Source: an uncultured Eubacteriales bacterium (GTDB lineage Bacteria; Bacillota; Clostridia; Oscillospirales; Acutalibacteraceae). Taken from it: DNA of 64,000 nt. The notes beneath the pieces are model-generated. The model had not been told where the DNA came from. It did no database searches and saw only the letters and a program-made list of their open reading frames with translations. The stretch is taken from the NCBI GenBank assembly GCA_934647945.1, contig CAKUFK010000013.1, forward strand, positions 24,097 through 88,096, given 5' to 3'. This document shows, piece after piece, positions 8,440 through 17,525 of this stretch; position 1 is the first letter of the stretch, and every line of letters starts with the position of its first letter. A program made the translations under genes and the position numbers.

Positions 8440-9111
8440 TCAGATGAATTTCCGCTTGCTCTCCATGACGAGGCCGAGAACCGCCACCTGCATGACATCC
8501 GGTCCCTCAAAGCGCCGCACGGCATAGGCGGGATTGAGGCTGTGCAGTTCGATCCAGTCCGGCCCGTAGAAGATTTTTTTGACCAGGCCCTCCTCGCCCC
8601 CGACGAGGACAACGGCCATGCTGCCGTTGTCCACGCTCGTTTGTTTGCGCACGAGGACCAGATCCCCTTCGCACAGGATGGGCTCCATGCTGTCGCCGGT
8701 GACAGTCAGCCAGAAGTAGGCCTCGTCCCGCTGCAGGGAGGAGGCCGGCGCCGGCTCATACCCGGTGATTTCCTCGAATACCGCGCCGCCGTATCCCGCC
8801 CGGACCGAGCCGAGGATTGGGACCTCCGACAAAGCGCCGTAGGGGAGGGCATGCTCCTCGATCCATCGGCCCGAGGCGGCATTTTTCAGCGCCCCTTTCT
8901 CGCCTTCGAGCCAGGCGGCCGTGACGCCGAAATGACGGGCCAGCAAATCCAAGGCCGGCCGGCTGATGCGGGACGTGTTGCCATTTTCCCAACGCATGAC
9001 GGTGGTTTTGTTCACACCGACCAGCGCGGCGACCTGCTCGAGCGTCTCGCCCGAGGCGAGACGGCATTCGTGCAGACGGCGGGCGGTCAGAAAGGATGTC
9101 GCTTTTTCCAT
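8440..9111 (-). CDS. phage-type repressor, XRE HTH plus S24 LexA-like peptidase
   Basis: This 223-residue protein has an N-terminal helix-turn-helix (about 12-68, with VNKTTVMRWENG) and a C-terminal S24 domain. The Ala-Gly self-cleavage site is A105-G106 (SVRAGY), the nucleophile is S141 in GDSMEP and the general base is K178 in LVKK. Such repressors cut themselves when RecA is activated and so release a prophage after DNA damage. It is divergent from the phage genes that start at 9384, with the operator region between 9112 and 9246. It marks the left edge of the element. Confidence 0.9.
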   Translation of the reverse strand: MEKATSFLTARRLHECRLASGETLEQVAALVGVNKTTVMRWENGNTSRISRPALDLLARHFGVTAAWLEGEKGALKNAASGRWIEEHALPYGALSEVPILGSVRAGYGGAVFEEITGYEPAPASSLQRDEAYFWLTVTGDSMEPILCEGDLVLVRKQTSVDNGSMAVVLVGGEEGLVKKIFYGPDWIELHSLNPAYAVRRFEGPDVMQVAVLGLVMESKRKFI

Positions 9112-9157
9112 GGTCCGGCTCCTTTATCCGGGATTTTGGTAAATCCCTCCTTTATTT

Positions 9158-9185
9158 ACTATACCATAGATTGCAGAAAACGCAA
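9158..9185 (-). promoter_or_regulatory. promoter of the repressor gene with operator candidates
   Basis: On the minus strand TTGCGT (9180-9185) and TATAGT (9158-9163) are 16 bases apart. TATGGTATA (minus strand of 9160-9168) overlaps the -10, and the same nine bases overlap the -10 of the opposing promoter. GTAAAT and ATTTAC (9140-9159) also form an inverted repeat around the ribosome binding site. Confidence 0.6.
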
Positions 9186-9216
9186 GGGCAAATCACAAAA
9201 AAGTTGCAAAATGCAC

Positions 9217-9245
9217 TTGACAAAAGTGGAAAAATATGGTATACT
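9217..9245 (+). promoter_or_regulatory. promoter of the phage structural operon
   Basis: TTGACA (9217-9222), a 17-base spacer and TATACT (9240-9245) form a near-consensus promoter. TATGGTATA at 9235-9243 overlaps the -10 and matches the copy in the repressor promoter, so it is a candidate repressor site. Transcription would start near 9252. Confidence 0.8.
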
Positions 9246-9275
9246 ATAGGTGTGCCAAAAAGGAGAAAAAGCACA

Positions 9276-9304
9276 GGAACCACCCGGGTTGGTTCTATTT
9301 TTTT
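9276..9304 (+). terminator. early terminator in the phage leader
   Basis: GGAACCA and TGGTTCT pair around a short CCCGGG-type loop and are followed by seven T. It lies about 25 bases after the predicted transcription start and before any gene, so the operon would need read-through or antitermination. Confidence 0.6.
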
Positions 9305-9306
9305 GC

Positions 9307-9335
9307 GGCATTTGTTGCGTTTTGCAACAAATGCC
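9307..9335 (+). other. second leader hairpin, 12-bp perfect stem
   Basis: GGCATTTGTTGC and its complement (9324-9335) enclose GTTTT. It directly follows the early terminator. It could be part of an antitermination signal or an operator; no T run follows. Confidence 0.5.
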
Positions 9336-9383
9336 CGCCGGTGTGATCGTCAGAGGGGTATCCGCACGGAGGGAAACGGGCGT

Positions 9384-9788
9384 ATGCACGGGCGATCGGC
9401 CGGAGACAGGGAGAGGGAGGTGAGGCATACGGGTGAAAAAGGCGGACGGCCTCGGTTTCGCGCCTCCGATGTTGAGAAGGCGGTGGGCGCGGCTGCGGCC
9501 TACGCGAAAGAACAGGACGTGCCCTTGACTGTCGAGCGGCTGGCGGCCGAGCTGCATATGGATGCCGCGGAGTTCTGCCGGCTGGCGAGGGAAAAGGGCC
9601 GCGAGGGCTGGCGGGTGCTCCTGCGGGACGCCTATGAGCAGGCGAACGCCAGCGTGGTGGAATACGCGATGAAGCGGGGCAGCAGCGCCAATATGCATAT
9701 GCTGTACCTCAAGCAATACGCCGGATATCGGGACGGTGAGGCGCCGGCGGGGGAACCGGTGCTGTTCGTGGGCGAAGAGGAGGTTTAG
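9384..9788 (+). CDS. terminase small subunit-like DNA-binding protein
   Basis: The 134-residue product lies just upstream of the terminase large subunit, where the small subunit is expected. It begins with a basic stretch (GGRPRFRASDVEKAV) and has a helix-turn-helix-like region LTVERLAAELHMDAAEFCRLAREKG, followed by ANASVVEYAMKRGSSANMHMLYLK, a pattern common in small terminase subunits that recognise packaging sites. The ATG at 9384 has GGAGGG ten bases before it; an in-frame GTG at 9420 is an alternative. The call rests on position plus this motif. Confidence 0.6.
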   Translation: MHGRSAGDREREVRHTGEKGGRPRFRASDVEKAVGAAAAYAKEQDVPLTVERLAAELHMDAAEFCRLAREKGREGWRVLLRDAYEQANASVVEYAMKRGSSANMHMLYLKQYAGYRDGEAPAGEPVLFVGEEEV

Positions 9789-9825
9789 GGCCGATGCCGG
9801 ATAAGCGGGACATGGAAAGGACGGG

Positions 9826-10011
9826 ATGGAGTTGGACGAGATGGTGAGGGAGTACCGGACCGCGCTGATGCAGCTGGTCCGCAGGAAACAGGAGCTGCTG
9901 CAGTGGATGCACCGGTTCGACCGGCGGATCGGGGTGCTGGAGGAGGAAATCGAGGAGGTGGCGGATGTCCTTTATCAGCTCAAGGCCCACGGCCGCCGGG
10001 CGGGAGGCTGA
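9826..10011 (+). CDS. small coiled-coil phage protein
   Basis: A 61-residue, highly charged protein with heptad-like leucines (VREYRTALMQLVRRKQELL) probably forms one coiled coil. GGAAAGGA precedes the ATG, and the stop is three bases before the terminase large subunit. Its place between the terminase subunits suggests a role in packaging, but no family is recognised. Confidence 0.6.
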   Translation: MELDEMVREYRTALMQLVRRKQELLQWMHRFDRRIGVLEEEIEEVADVLYQLKAHGRRAGG

Positions 10012-10014
10012 GGC

Positions 10015-11325
10015 ATGGCCCGGGTTTACCTTCCGGAGGTGGTGGGCGGCGGATATGGGGCGTTCTGGCGGTGCCGCCGGCGGTACCGGGTGGTCAAGGG
10101 GGGAAAGGCGTCGAAAAAGTCCAGCACCGCCGCGATCTGGTTCATCCTGCATCTGATGAAGATGCCGGGGGCCAATCTGCTGGTGGTGCGGCAGGTCTAC
10201 CGGACCCATCTGGATTCGACCTATGCCCAGCTCCGCTGGGCGATCCGGCGCCTGCGGGTGGAGCATCTCTGGCAGGCCTGCAAGAGCCCGCTGGAGCTCA
10301 TCTACCGGCCGACAGGGCAGCGGATCCTGTTCCGGGGCTTTGACGACGTCAACAAGCTCGCGTCCACGACGGTGGAGCGGGGGTGGCTGTGCTGGGTGTG
10401 GGTGGAGGAAGCGTATGAGCTGGACAGCGAGGCGGAATTCGACCGGCTGGACCTGTCGGTCCCGCGGGGGGAGGTGCCGGCCCCGCTGTTCAAGCAGACG
10501 ACCCTCACCTTTAATCCTTGGGACGGCTCCCATTGGCTGAAAAAGCGGTTTTTCGACCGGCCGCATCCGGACGTGTTCACCATGACCAGCACCTATCGGG
10601 ACAACGAGTTCCTGGACGAGAGCGACATCCGGGTGTTCGAGGAGATGCGGCAGCGGCGTCCGCGGCAGTATGAGGTGGCCGGGCTGGGGGAATGGGGCAC
10701 GGCGGAGGGGCTGGTGTTCGACCGGTGGAGGCGGCAGGATTTTGACCTGGAAAGGCTGCCGGGACGGGGGGATTCACCGGAGGATGAGGCCTTTGTCCAT
10801 GTCTTCGGCCTGGATTACGGCTATACCAACGATCCCACCGCTTTCATCGCGGCGGCGGTAAATCCCCGGGAGAAGGTGCTGTATATCTACGACGAGCACT
10901 ATCAGAAACGGATGCTCAACAGTGAGATCGCGGAGATGATCCGGAAAAAGGGGTACGCGAAGGAGCGGATCCGGGCGGACGCGGCGGAGCCGAAATCCAA
11001 CGAGGAGCTGCGCCGGCTGGGGATCACCCGCCTGCGGGCGGCGGACAAGGGCCGGGATTCGGTGCAGAGCGGGATCGCCCGGCTGCAGGAATACGACATG
11101 ATCGTGCATCCCCGCTGCCGCCACACCCTCGAGGAGCTGGCGGGCTACCGGTTCGAGGAGACGGCGGAGGGGGTGAGGAACCGGCCGGAGGACCGGAACA
11201 ACCACCTGATGGACGCGCTGCGGTACGCGATGGAGGACTGCGTATGGTATCCGGGACGGCATGTGACGGTGAAAAAAGGAATCCCCGGCATTTTTCCGGA
11301 GGATGTACGGGGCGGATGGAGTTAG
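10015..11325 (+). CDS. phage terminase large subunit
   Basis: This 436-residue protein pumps DNA into the procapsid and cuts it. The ATPase has a Walker A variant VKGGKASKKS at 28-37 and Walker B LCWVWVEEA at about 125-133. The RNase H-like nuclease has Asp267 in GLDYGYTNDP, Asp322 in RADAAEP and the last Asp in NNHLMDALRYAM. It matches the PBSX/Terminase_3 type. The odd SKKS in place of GSGKS is known in related clostridial terminases. GGGAGG precedes the ATG. Confidence 0.93.
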   Translation: MARVYLPEVVGGGYGAFWRCRRRYRVVKGGKASKKSSTAAIWFILHLMKMPGANLLVVRQVYRTHLDSTYAQLRWAIRRLRVEHLWQACKSPLELIYRPTGQRILFRGFDDVNKLASTTVERGWLCWVWVEEAYELDSEAEFDRLDLSVPRGEVPAPLFKQTTLTFNPWDGSHWLKKRFFDRPHPDVFTMTSTYRDNEFLDESDIRVFEEMRQRRPRQYEVAGLGEWGTAEGLVFDRWRRQDFDLERLPGRGDSPEDEAFVHVFGLDYGYTNDPTAFIAAAVNPREKVLYIYDEHYQKRMLNSEIAEMIRKKGYAKERIRADAAEPKSNEELRRLGITRLRAADKGRDSVQSGIARLQEYDMIVHPRCRHTLEELAGYRFEETAEGVRNRPEDRNNHLMDALRYAMEDCVWYPGRHVTVKKGIPGIFPEDVRGGWS

Positions 11326-11339
11326 AAAGGAGGAGGATC

Positions 11340-11564
11340 ATGCTGGTATCGATGATCGGCGGGTTCCTGGGGGCCGCATTGGCGGCGGCCCTTTTCGGGG
11401 CCGGGGTGCTGTTCGAACGCCGGAGACGGCCGGGAAAGCGGGAGGCCGGGCGGATGGAGCCGCCGGATCCGCAGGCGGAGCTCCGGCGGCGGCAATGGGA
11501 GGACTGGATGGGTTTCCTGCATTACGACGGGACGCCGCCGAAAGACGGGCATGAGACGAGATGA
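11340..11564 (+). CDS. small membrane protein upstream of portal
   Basis: A 74-residue protein starts at ATG 11340 after GGAGGAGG. An N-terminal hydrophobic helix (MIGGFLGAALAAALFGAGVLF) is followed by a basic, then Trp-rich tail. Its TGA overlaps the portal ATG (ATGA), so the genes are translationally coupled. Its role is unknown. Confidence 0.65.
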   Translation: MLVSMIGGFLGAALAAALFGAGVLFERRRRPGKREAGRMEPPDPQAELRRRQWEDWMGFLHYDGTPPKDGHETR

Positions 11565-13330
11565 GGACGAGGGATGCATGGGACAGGGGGAGAGGCCAGT
11601 TGGACAAACAGACGACGCCCGCGCAGATTTTTGAAGAATACCGGCAGGGCGTCCGGTTCAAAAACGCGCTGGGAAAGCGCGGGCTCTACGAACAGAACCG
11701 GATCAATGAGCGGTTCTACGCCGGCGACCAGTGGTATGGGGCCCGCTGCAGCGAGGACCGGCCGCTGGTACGGCACAACGTGATCAGGCGGATCGGGGAC
11801 TATAAAATGGCGATGGTGGGCGCCGCGCCGGTGGCGGTGAGCTATTCGGCGGAGGGGCTGCCGTATACGGCAGCCGATCAGGAACGGGTGGAGGCGCTGC
11901 GCCGGGAACGCGCCGGGGGACGCGCGGAGGGAACCGCCCCCCTCACCGACACGGAAGAGACGGGGCTGGTGATGGCGGCGCTGTCCGATTATTTCCGCGT
12001 GACGGCGGAACGGGTGAATTTCGACGAGCTGCGGGAAAGCTCGCTGCGCAACGCGTATTGCTCGGGCAGCGGGATCGTCTATACCTATTGGGACGAGCGG
12101 ATCCCGACCGGGCAGTACGCCGATTTGTCCCGGAGGGTGCCGGTCCGGGGGGACATCGCCTGCCAGGTGCTCGATATCGAAAATGTGTATTTCGGGGATC
12201 CGTATCTCGAGGAGCTTCAGGAACAGCCCTATATCCTGATCGCGCAGCGCAAGCCGCTGGAGGAGGTGCGGCGGCAGATCCGCCGCGTGTACGGCAACAC
12301 GGCCAAGGCCCGGCAGTATATGGAACAGGTCCGGGCCGACCGGGACGTGGCCTATATGGCCGGGAACAGCTATGCCGGCGGCGGAGAGGAAAATGGCGGG
12401 GGAAAAACGACGGTCCTGACCCGGCTCTGGAAGGAATGGGACGAGGCGGGAGAGAGCTACACCATCCGGGGCATCCAAGTGTGCGGCGGGACGGGCGGGG
12501 ACGGCGGCGTCGTGGTCCGCCCGGCGTGGGATCTCGGCATCCGGCTGTATCCGCTCGCGAAATTCGACTGGGACAGGCGGCAGAACTGCGCCTACGGCGA
12601 CAGCGAAATCCCTTACCTGATCCCCAACCAGATCGCGATCAACCGGATGCTGACCGCCTCGGTATGGGCGGTGATGACGATGGGGATGCCGATCATGGTG
12701 GTTAACGGCGACATTGTAACCGGGCCGGTGACCAACGACCCGGGACAGGTGATCCAGGTCTTCGGAGGGGACGAGGATGTGGAGCGGGCGATCCGCTATG
12801 TCAATCCGCCCGCGTTTTCCCCGCAGTTCGACCAAATCACGGCTTCCCTGATCGACAACACCCTGTCGCAGGCCGGGGCGACGAGCGCCGCCCTTGGAGA
12901 GGTGCGCCCGGACAACACCTCGGCCATCATCGCCCTCCGGGAGGCGGCGGCCCTGCCGCTGCAGACGGTGCAGAACCGGTATTACCGGTTCTGTGAGGAC
13001 ATCGCGCGGATCTGGGCGGAGTTTTGGGTCAACTTGTACGGCAAGCGGCGGCTCCGGGTGGAGGCTGACGGCGGGGTCTGGTATATGCCCTTCGACGCTG
13101 CGCGCTTCCGCGACCTGCTCATCCGGGTGAGGGTGGACGTGGGCGCCTCGAGCCTCTGGAACGAGGTGCAGTCGGTCCAGACCCTCGACAACCTGTTCGA
13201 CCGGCAGGTCATCGACGTCGTACAGTATCTGACCCGGCTGCCCAAGGGGACGGTCCCCAACATCGGGGGATTGATCCGGGAGCTGGAAAAGAAGCCGGCT
13301 CCGGGACGGGACGAGGCGGCGGACGCCTGA
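11561..13330 (+). CDS. phage portal protein, podovirus/P22-like
   Basis: The 589-residue product lies between terminase and scaffold. LYEQNRINERFYAGDQWYG and the later segment NPPAFSPQFDQITASLID, followed by DNTSAIIALREAAALPLQ, are characteristic of portal rings of P22-like and related clostridial phages. It forms the DNA-entry vertex. The ATG at 11561 overlaps the previous stop, and a TTG at 11600 behind GGGGGAGAGG is a good alternative start that would remove 13 residues. Confidence 0.85.
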   Translation: MRTRDAWDRGRGQLDKQTTPAQIFEEYRQGVRFKNALGKRGLYEQNRINERFYAGDQWYGARCSEDRPLVRHNVIRRIGDYKMAMVGAAPVAVSYSAEGLPYTAADQERVEALRRERAGGRAEGTAPLTDTEETGLVMAALSDYFRVTAERVNFDELRESSLRNAYCSGSGIVYTYWDERIPTGQYADLSRRVPVRGDIACQVLDIENVYFGDPYLEELQEQPYILIAQRKPLEEVRRQIRRVYGNTAKARQYMEQVRADRDVAYMAGNSYAGGGEENGGGKTTVLTRLWKEWDEAGESYTIRGIQVCGGTGGDGGVVVRPAWDLGIRLYPLAKFDWDRRQNCAYGDSEIPYLIPNQIAINRMLTASVWAVMTMGMPIMVVNGDIVTGPVTNDPGQVIQVFGGDEDVERAIRYVNPPAFSPQFDQITASLIDNTLSQAGATSAALGEVRPDNTSAIIALREAAALPLQTVQNRYYRFCEDIARIWAEFWVNLYGKRRLRVEADGGVWYMPFDAARFRDLLIRVRVDVGASSLWNEVQSVQTLDNLFDRQVIDVVQYLTRLPKGTVPNIGGLIRELEKKPAPGRDEAADA

Positions 13331-13391
13331 CAGGCTTCCCGGAAAGGGGGGATGCCGGCGGGAAAAGAGGACGGGAAAGGAGACGGGGAAA

Positions 13392-14033
13392 ATGGACGAG
13401 CTGAACAGCCAGTATCCGGGCGATTCCATGGAACGGCCGGAAAACGGCGGAGAACCGCGGCCGGAGGAAACGGCGGACGGGGAGGAGCCGGCCTTTGAAA
13501 TGCCGGATGACACTCCGCTACAGGAGCAGTGGCGTTTTCTGGCCGAGGAAAAGGGGATCGCGGAAGCGGACATGCTCCGGGAGCTCTGCCGGAGCGCGGC
13601 GAAGGAGGTCGGGAGGCGGTGTATGGAGGAGTCCGGCGGGGATCCGGCCGGGGCCAGGGAAGCGTACGCACGCTACTGGCAGGCCCGCCGGGACGGTATG
13701 CAGGAACGCCGGCGGCGGGAGGAGCAGGAACGGGAAGAAGCGCTGCTTGCCCGTCTGACGGAGGAATTCGAAGCTCTGCGGATACAGAATCCTTCTATCC
13801 GGGAGCCGGACGAGCTGCCCGCGGCCGTTCTGCAAACGGCCGTGGAGGAGGGTATCCCGCTGTTCGACGCCTATCTCCGGTATGAATGGGCGGAGAGGCG
13901 CCGGGCCGAAGAGGAAAAGCAGGCCGCGGAAAAAGCCGCCGCGTGCAGCGCGGGCCGGCTGGGGGACCGGCCCGACCGTCCGGCGGCGGAGCAGGAGGTC
14001 TTTACCGCCGTTTTCCGGGCGGCCGTCAAGTGA
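13392..14033 (+). CDS. phage scaffolding protein, candidate
   Basis: This 213-residue protein is acidic at the N terminus and strongly helical and charged in the middle (RRRREEQEREEALLARLTEE), ending in an Ala/Lys/Arg-rich tail. Composition and position between portal and major capsid protein fit a scaffold, which is needed for procapsid assembly and then leaves. There is no protease motif. AAGGAGACGG precedes the ATG. Confidence 0.65.
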   Translation: MDELNSQYPGDSMERPENGGEPRPEETADGEEPAFEMPDDTPLQEQWRFLAEEKGIAEADMLRELCRSAAKEVGRRCMEESGGDPAGAREAYARYWQARRDGMQERRRREEQEREEALLARLTEEFEALRIQNPSIREPDELPAAVLQTAVEEGIPLFDAYLRYEWAERRRAEEEKQAAEKAAACSAGRLGDRPDRPAAEQEVFTAVFRAAVK

Positions 14034-14073
14034 AAACAGCCCTACAATGAAAAATGGAAAGGATCGATGCAGA

Positions 14074-14985
14074 TTGAGTATCAATACCTTGGAGTTTGCC
14101 CAGAACATGACCAAAGAGCTGGACAAGGCCGCCGGACAGAAGACTGTGACCGGGTTTCTGGCGGACAACAGCCTTCGGGCCCGCTTCGTGGGGGCCAACA
14201 AGGTCCTGATCCCGGAGGTGGAGATTTCGGGCCTTGGCGATTATGACCGGGATACCGGTTTTGTCACCGGCACCATCACAGTTTCGAGCACGCCGTATAC
14301 CCTGACGATGGACCGGGGCCGCTCCTTCCAGCTCGACCGGGAGGACAATGACGAGACCGGCATCGCCAATCTGGCGGGCCAGGTGATGGGCGAGTTCGTG
14401 CGCACCCGCGTCGTGCCCGAGGTGGACGCGTACTGCCTCTCCAAGCTCGCCGCCTATGCCGCGGGACAGAGCCAGACCGTGACGGGGACCCCCGCCAGCG
14501 AGGCTTACAGTATGCTGACGGAAGCCATCCAGAGCGTGCAGAACCAGGTGGGATACGATGAGGAGCTCGTGGCGTTTGTCAATTCCGTGATGTGGGACGG
14601 GCTGCAGAACAGCAGTGAGCTGACCCGGCATCTGGAGGTCGCGGATTTCCGCAAGGGGGAACTAAACTTGCAGGTGAAGTCTCTTAACGGCGTCGCCATC
14701 CTGCCTGTACCGGACAGCCGGATGAAATCGGCGTTCGACTTTTATGACGGGGTCAGCGAGGGCAAGACCGACGGCGGGTTCCAGCCCGCCACGGCAGCCA
14801 AAAGCATCGGGCTGCTGGTGCTGCCCCGCCGGGCCGCTTCCCTCGTGAAAAAGACCGAGCAGGTGCGCACCTTTGATCCGGCCCACAACCCCTCCGCGGA
14901 CGCGTGGAAGTTCGACTACCGCCTGTATTACGATCTGTTCATCAAAAACAGCATGGCCTCGGCGATTTACACCTACGTGTACTGA
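14074..14985 (+). CDS. major capsid protein
   Basis: The 303-residue protein follows the scaffold gene and has the look of HK97-fold capsid proteins of this phage group. It has an extended N-terminal arm (LEFAQNMTKELDKAAGQK), the beta-rich segment NKVLIPEVEISGLGDYDR, a helix with ETGIANLAGQVMGEFV and a C-terminal YRLYYDLFIKNSMASAIYTY. The chosen start is TTG 14074, with AAAGGA eleven bases before. An ATG at 14047 is in frame but has no ribosome binding site. Confidence 0.85.
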   Translation: MSINTLEFAQNMTKELDKAAGQKTVTGFLADNSLRARFVGANKVLIPEVEISGLGDYDRDTGFVTGTITVSSTPYTLTMDRGRSFQLDREDNDETGIANLAGQVMGEFVRTRVVPEVDAYCLSKLAAYAAGQSQTVTGTPASEAYSMLTEAIQSVQNQVGYDEELVAFVNSVMWDGLQNSSELTRHLEVADFRKGELNLQVKSLNGVAILPVPDSRMKSAFDFYDGVSEGKTDGGFQPATAAKSIGLLVLPRRAASLVKKTEQVRTFDPAHNPSADAWKFDYRLYYDLFIKNSMASAIYTYVY

Positions 14986-15030
14986 TTCGTCTATGGTTTC
15001 GCCCGGGAGGGCGGCCGGACACACCGGCCC

Positions 15031-15046
15031 CCTCCCATGGGGGAGG
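15031..15046 (+). repeat. GC-rich hairpin between capsid and connector genes
   Basis: CCTCCC and GGGAGG pair around ATGG just upstream of the connector ribosome binding site. Such hairpins may limit or stabilise downstream mRNA; no T run follows. Confidence 0.35.
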
Positions 15047-15067
15047 CTTGGAAAGGAGCAAAACGGG

Positions 15068-15454
15068 ATGACCACGGGACAAGAGGTGTTCGACCGGGCG
15101 ATGCGGCTGCTCGGGTACACCGACATATACGGGCAGGCCGATTCCCTGCAGTACGCGGATCTGTACAAGCGGGGGCTGCCGGTCGTCAACCAGATTTACA
15201 GCGACCTGTGGTGGGCGGGGCACGCCGCCGGCCGCGGCGGGATGCGGCGGGAGGTCTTTTCGGAGCTCACGGCGCTCGAGCAGCCTCTCGAGCTGACGCC
15301 CCGGTGCATTGCCGATATCGCGCCCTACGGCGTGGCGATGCTGCTCGCCCAAGGGATGGGCGACGGGGACAACCAGGCGCTGTTCGCCTCGCTGTACGGG
15401 CAGAAACGCGCATGCGGGTCCAGGACGGCGTCGCGCCTGGACGTGCTGCCGTAA
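15068..15454 (+). CDS. head-completion or connector protein, candidate
   Basis: The 128-residue protein follows the capsid gene. Its N terminus (EVFDRAMRLLGYTD) and LPVVNQIYSDLWW resemble small head-completion proteins such as P22 gp4 in size and gene order, but this is inference from position. AAAGGAGC precedes the ATG at 15068. Longer readings from an upstream start would run into capsid sequence. Confidence 0.55.
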   Translation: MTTGQEVFDRAMRLLGYTDIYGQADSLQYADLYKRGLPVVNQIYSDLWWAGHAAGRGGMRREVFSELTALEQPLELTPRCIADIAPYGVAMLLAQGMGDGDNQALFASLYGQKRACGSRTASRLDVLP

Positions 15455-15467
15455 AGGAGGGCGCACC

Positions 15468-17513
15468 ATGCGGTATGACAAGCTGGAGGGGAACCGGCGG
15501 ACGGGTCTCGACGTGCCGCGGCTGGACGGCGGCTGGAATACGAGGGACGAGGCCGGGATGATCGAAGACAGCCAATTGGCGGCGTGCAGCAATCTTTGGT
15601 GGAAGGAGGAGGCGCTGCGCACCCGTCCGGGTATTGGCTGCGGGACGGAGCAGACGGCCGAACCGGAGGCGGACGCCTATGTCACGCTATTCCAATACGC
15701 CGGTGAGGACGGCGGCGCGGTCGACGGGCGGCGGGTCGTGATCGCGGCCGGGTACAAGGACGGATCGGCGACGAATTGGGACTACACACCGGCCGTGCTT
15801 TCCTACGACGGACGGGTGACGCCCACCTCCCAGACGGTCCGGATGCCGTACGAGCCGGGACAAAGCGGGGGGAACGCGCTGCTCGTGGAATACGACCGGC
15901 AGGAGCTCGGGCGGTTGATCGGAAACCGGGAATTCGACGGCGGGCTGATGCTGATCAGCGAAGGATACATGTTTGCGCTGCCGGCGCATGCCGACCAGTA
16001 TCCTGTCCGGATGGACAATTACCTGTATAAGCCGCTTGTCCGCCGCGCGGGAAAAGGAGTGGCGGAGAGAGGGTCGGACCTGAGCGTGACGGGGGAGGCC
16101 GTTGAGGACTATAACCTGGCCACCCCCTATTTCCGGATGGCGTTTACCACCGACGGGGAGGCCACGGCGTTCTATCTGCCTCAGACGGAGCTCGACGACA
16201 CCCGCATCACGGCGGCGTATACGGACGGGACCGGACGGACGACGGTCCACGAGATTCTGTCGGGAAGCGATATCGGGACCGTCCAGGGAGGCTTGGTGCT
16301 CCACTGCGACCGCGCCGCGGGCTGTGTGTATTTCACCGACAGCGGCGGCACCCCTGCCGCCCCCGCCAAAGGGACGGCGGACAATCTGGTGGTGACAGCC
16401 GCCAAATCGAGGGCGGAGTTCCGGCGGATTCTCTATCAGATGCGGTTTGCGGTATGGTACGGCGGAAATTCCGGGTTTTCACCGGGCGGGGCACGGCTGT
16501 TCCTGGCGGGGAACCCGCGGTACCCCAACCGGGTGCAGTGGAGCGCCCCCGGCAACCCGCTCTACTTTCCGGAAAACAGCTATATGACGGTGGGAGACGC
16601 CTCTCAGCCGGTGACCGCGCTGGCGGTGCAAGGGGATCTCCTGGCGATATTCAAGGAGCGGGAGCTCCATGCCGCCTCCTACACACCCAGCCGGGTATCG
16701 GCGGGAGAGGCGGCGGCCTTCACGGTGGAAAAACTCCGCAGCGCGGTCGGCTGTGACCGGCCGGAAACGATTGCGCTGTGCGGCAATCGCCTGGTCTGGA
16801 CCCACAGCGGCGGGGCGGTTTACACCCTGCTGTCCGCGACCAAAGGGGTGGGATGCCTCTCCGGCCCGATCGAGCGGGAGCTTGCGGAGAGCGCCTATGA
16901 GGAGGCCAGCGCCGCGGTGTTCGACGGGCATTACCTGCTGCTGCTGGGGAATACGGCGTATCTGCTCCGCCTGGACGAGGGCTATCACCGCTATACCATC
17001 CCGGAGGGACGGGAAGACCTCAAATGGATGAAATGGGATTTCGGCGGTTTGGGGGTGAGCTTCCGGCGGATTCTGGCGCGGGACGGCCGGTTCGTGCTGG
17101 AAGGGTATGCGGCAAGGGCGTCGGACGGCGCGACGGTCCGCTTTTTCTTTTCCAGTACTGCCGCCGGGAACGACACGGTGCTCGAAACCTCTGATGGTCC
17201 GGTATTCGGGGAACGGCCGGTCCCATACCACCTGGAGACCAAGGCCTATGCCTTTGGGGAAAGGGACACGGAAAAACGGGTCCGGCGGGTGACGCTTTCG
17301 CTGGCGGCGGAACCGATCCATTGGCGGCTTTCCTACCGGACGGAGAAGGGTCGTCAGGATGCGCCGCCCATCCCTCTGCCCCCGGCGGACGGGCGGGTGA
17401 CGCTGAGGCCCTGCCTCGGCGGGTGCCGGAGGATGTCCCTGCTGGCCGAGGGGGCTGGGCCGGCCGGGATCCGGGGCCTGGCCCTGGAGGCGGACATATA
17501 TCGCGGAAAATAG
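15468..17513 (+). CDS. large virion protein, DNA-stabilisation or tail-hub candidate
   Basis: The 681-residue, beta-rich protein starts at ATG 15468 after AAAGGAGG. Its N terminus (LDVPRLDGGWNTRDEAGMIEDSQLAACSNLWW) is a pattern seen in P22 gp10-like stabilisation proteins and in proteins that close short tails. LRTRPGIG, repeated Gly/Asp beta turns and RVQWSAPGNPLYFP fit a beta-propeller-like fold. No tape measure gene is present, so a podovirus-type tail is inferred. The exact role is not certain. Confidence 0.6.
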   Translation: MRYDKLEGNRRTGLDVPRLDGGWNTRDEAGMIEDSQLAACSNLWWKEEALRTRPGIGCGTEQTAEPEADAYVTLFQYAGEDGGAVDGRRVVIAAGYKDGSATNWDYTPAVLSYDGRVTPTSQTVRMPYEPGQSGGNALLVEYDRQELGRLIGNREFDGGLMLISEGYMFALPAHADQYPVRMDNYLYKPLVRRAGKGVAERGSDLSVTGEAVEDYNLATPYFRMAFTTDGEATAFYLPQTELDDTRITAAYTDGTGRTTVHEILSGSDIGTVQGGLVLHCDRAAGCVYFTDSGGTPAAPAKGTADNLVVTAAKSRAEFRRILYQMRFAVWYGGNSGFSPGGARLFLAGNPRYPNRVQWSAPGNPLYFPENSYMTVGDASQPVTALAVQGDLLAIFKERELHAASYTPSRVSAGEAAAFTVEKLRSAVGCDRPETIALCGNRLVWTHSGGAVYTLLSATKGVGCLSGPIERELAESAYEEASAAVFDGHYLLLLGNTAYLLRLDEGYHRYTIPEGREDLKWMKWDFGGLGVSFRRILARDGRFVLEGYAARASDGATVRFFFSSTAAGNDTVLETSDGPVFGERPVPYHLETKAYAFGERDTEKRVRRVTLSLAAEPIHWRLSYRTEKGRQDAPPIPLPPADGRVTLRPCLGGCRRMSLLAEGAGPAGIRGLALEADIYRGK

Positions 17514-17525
17514 GGGGAAACGCGT

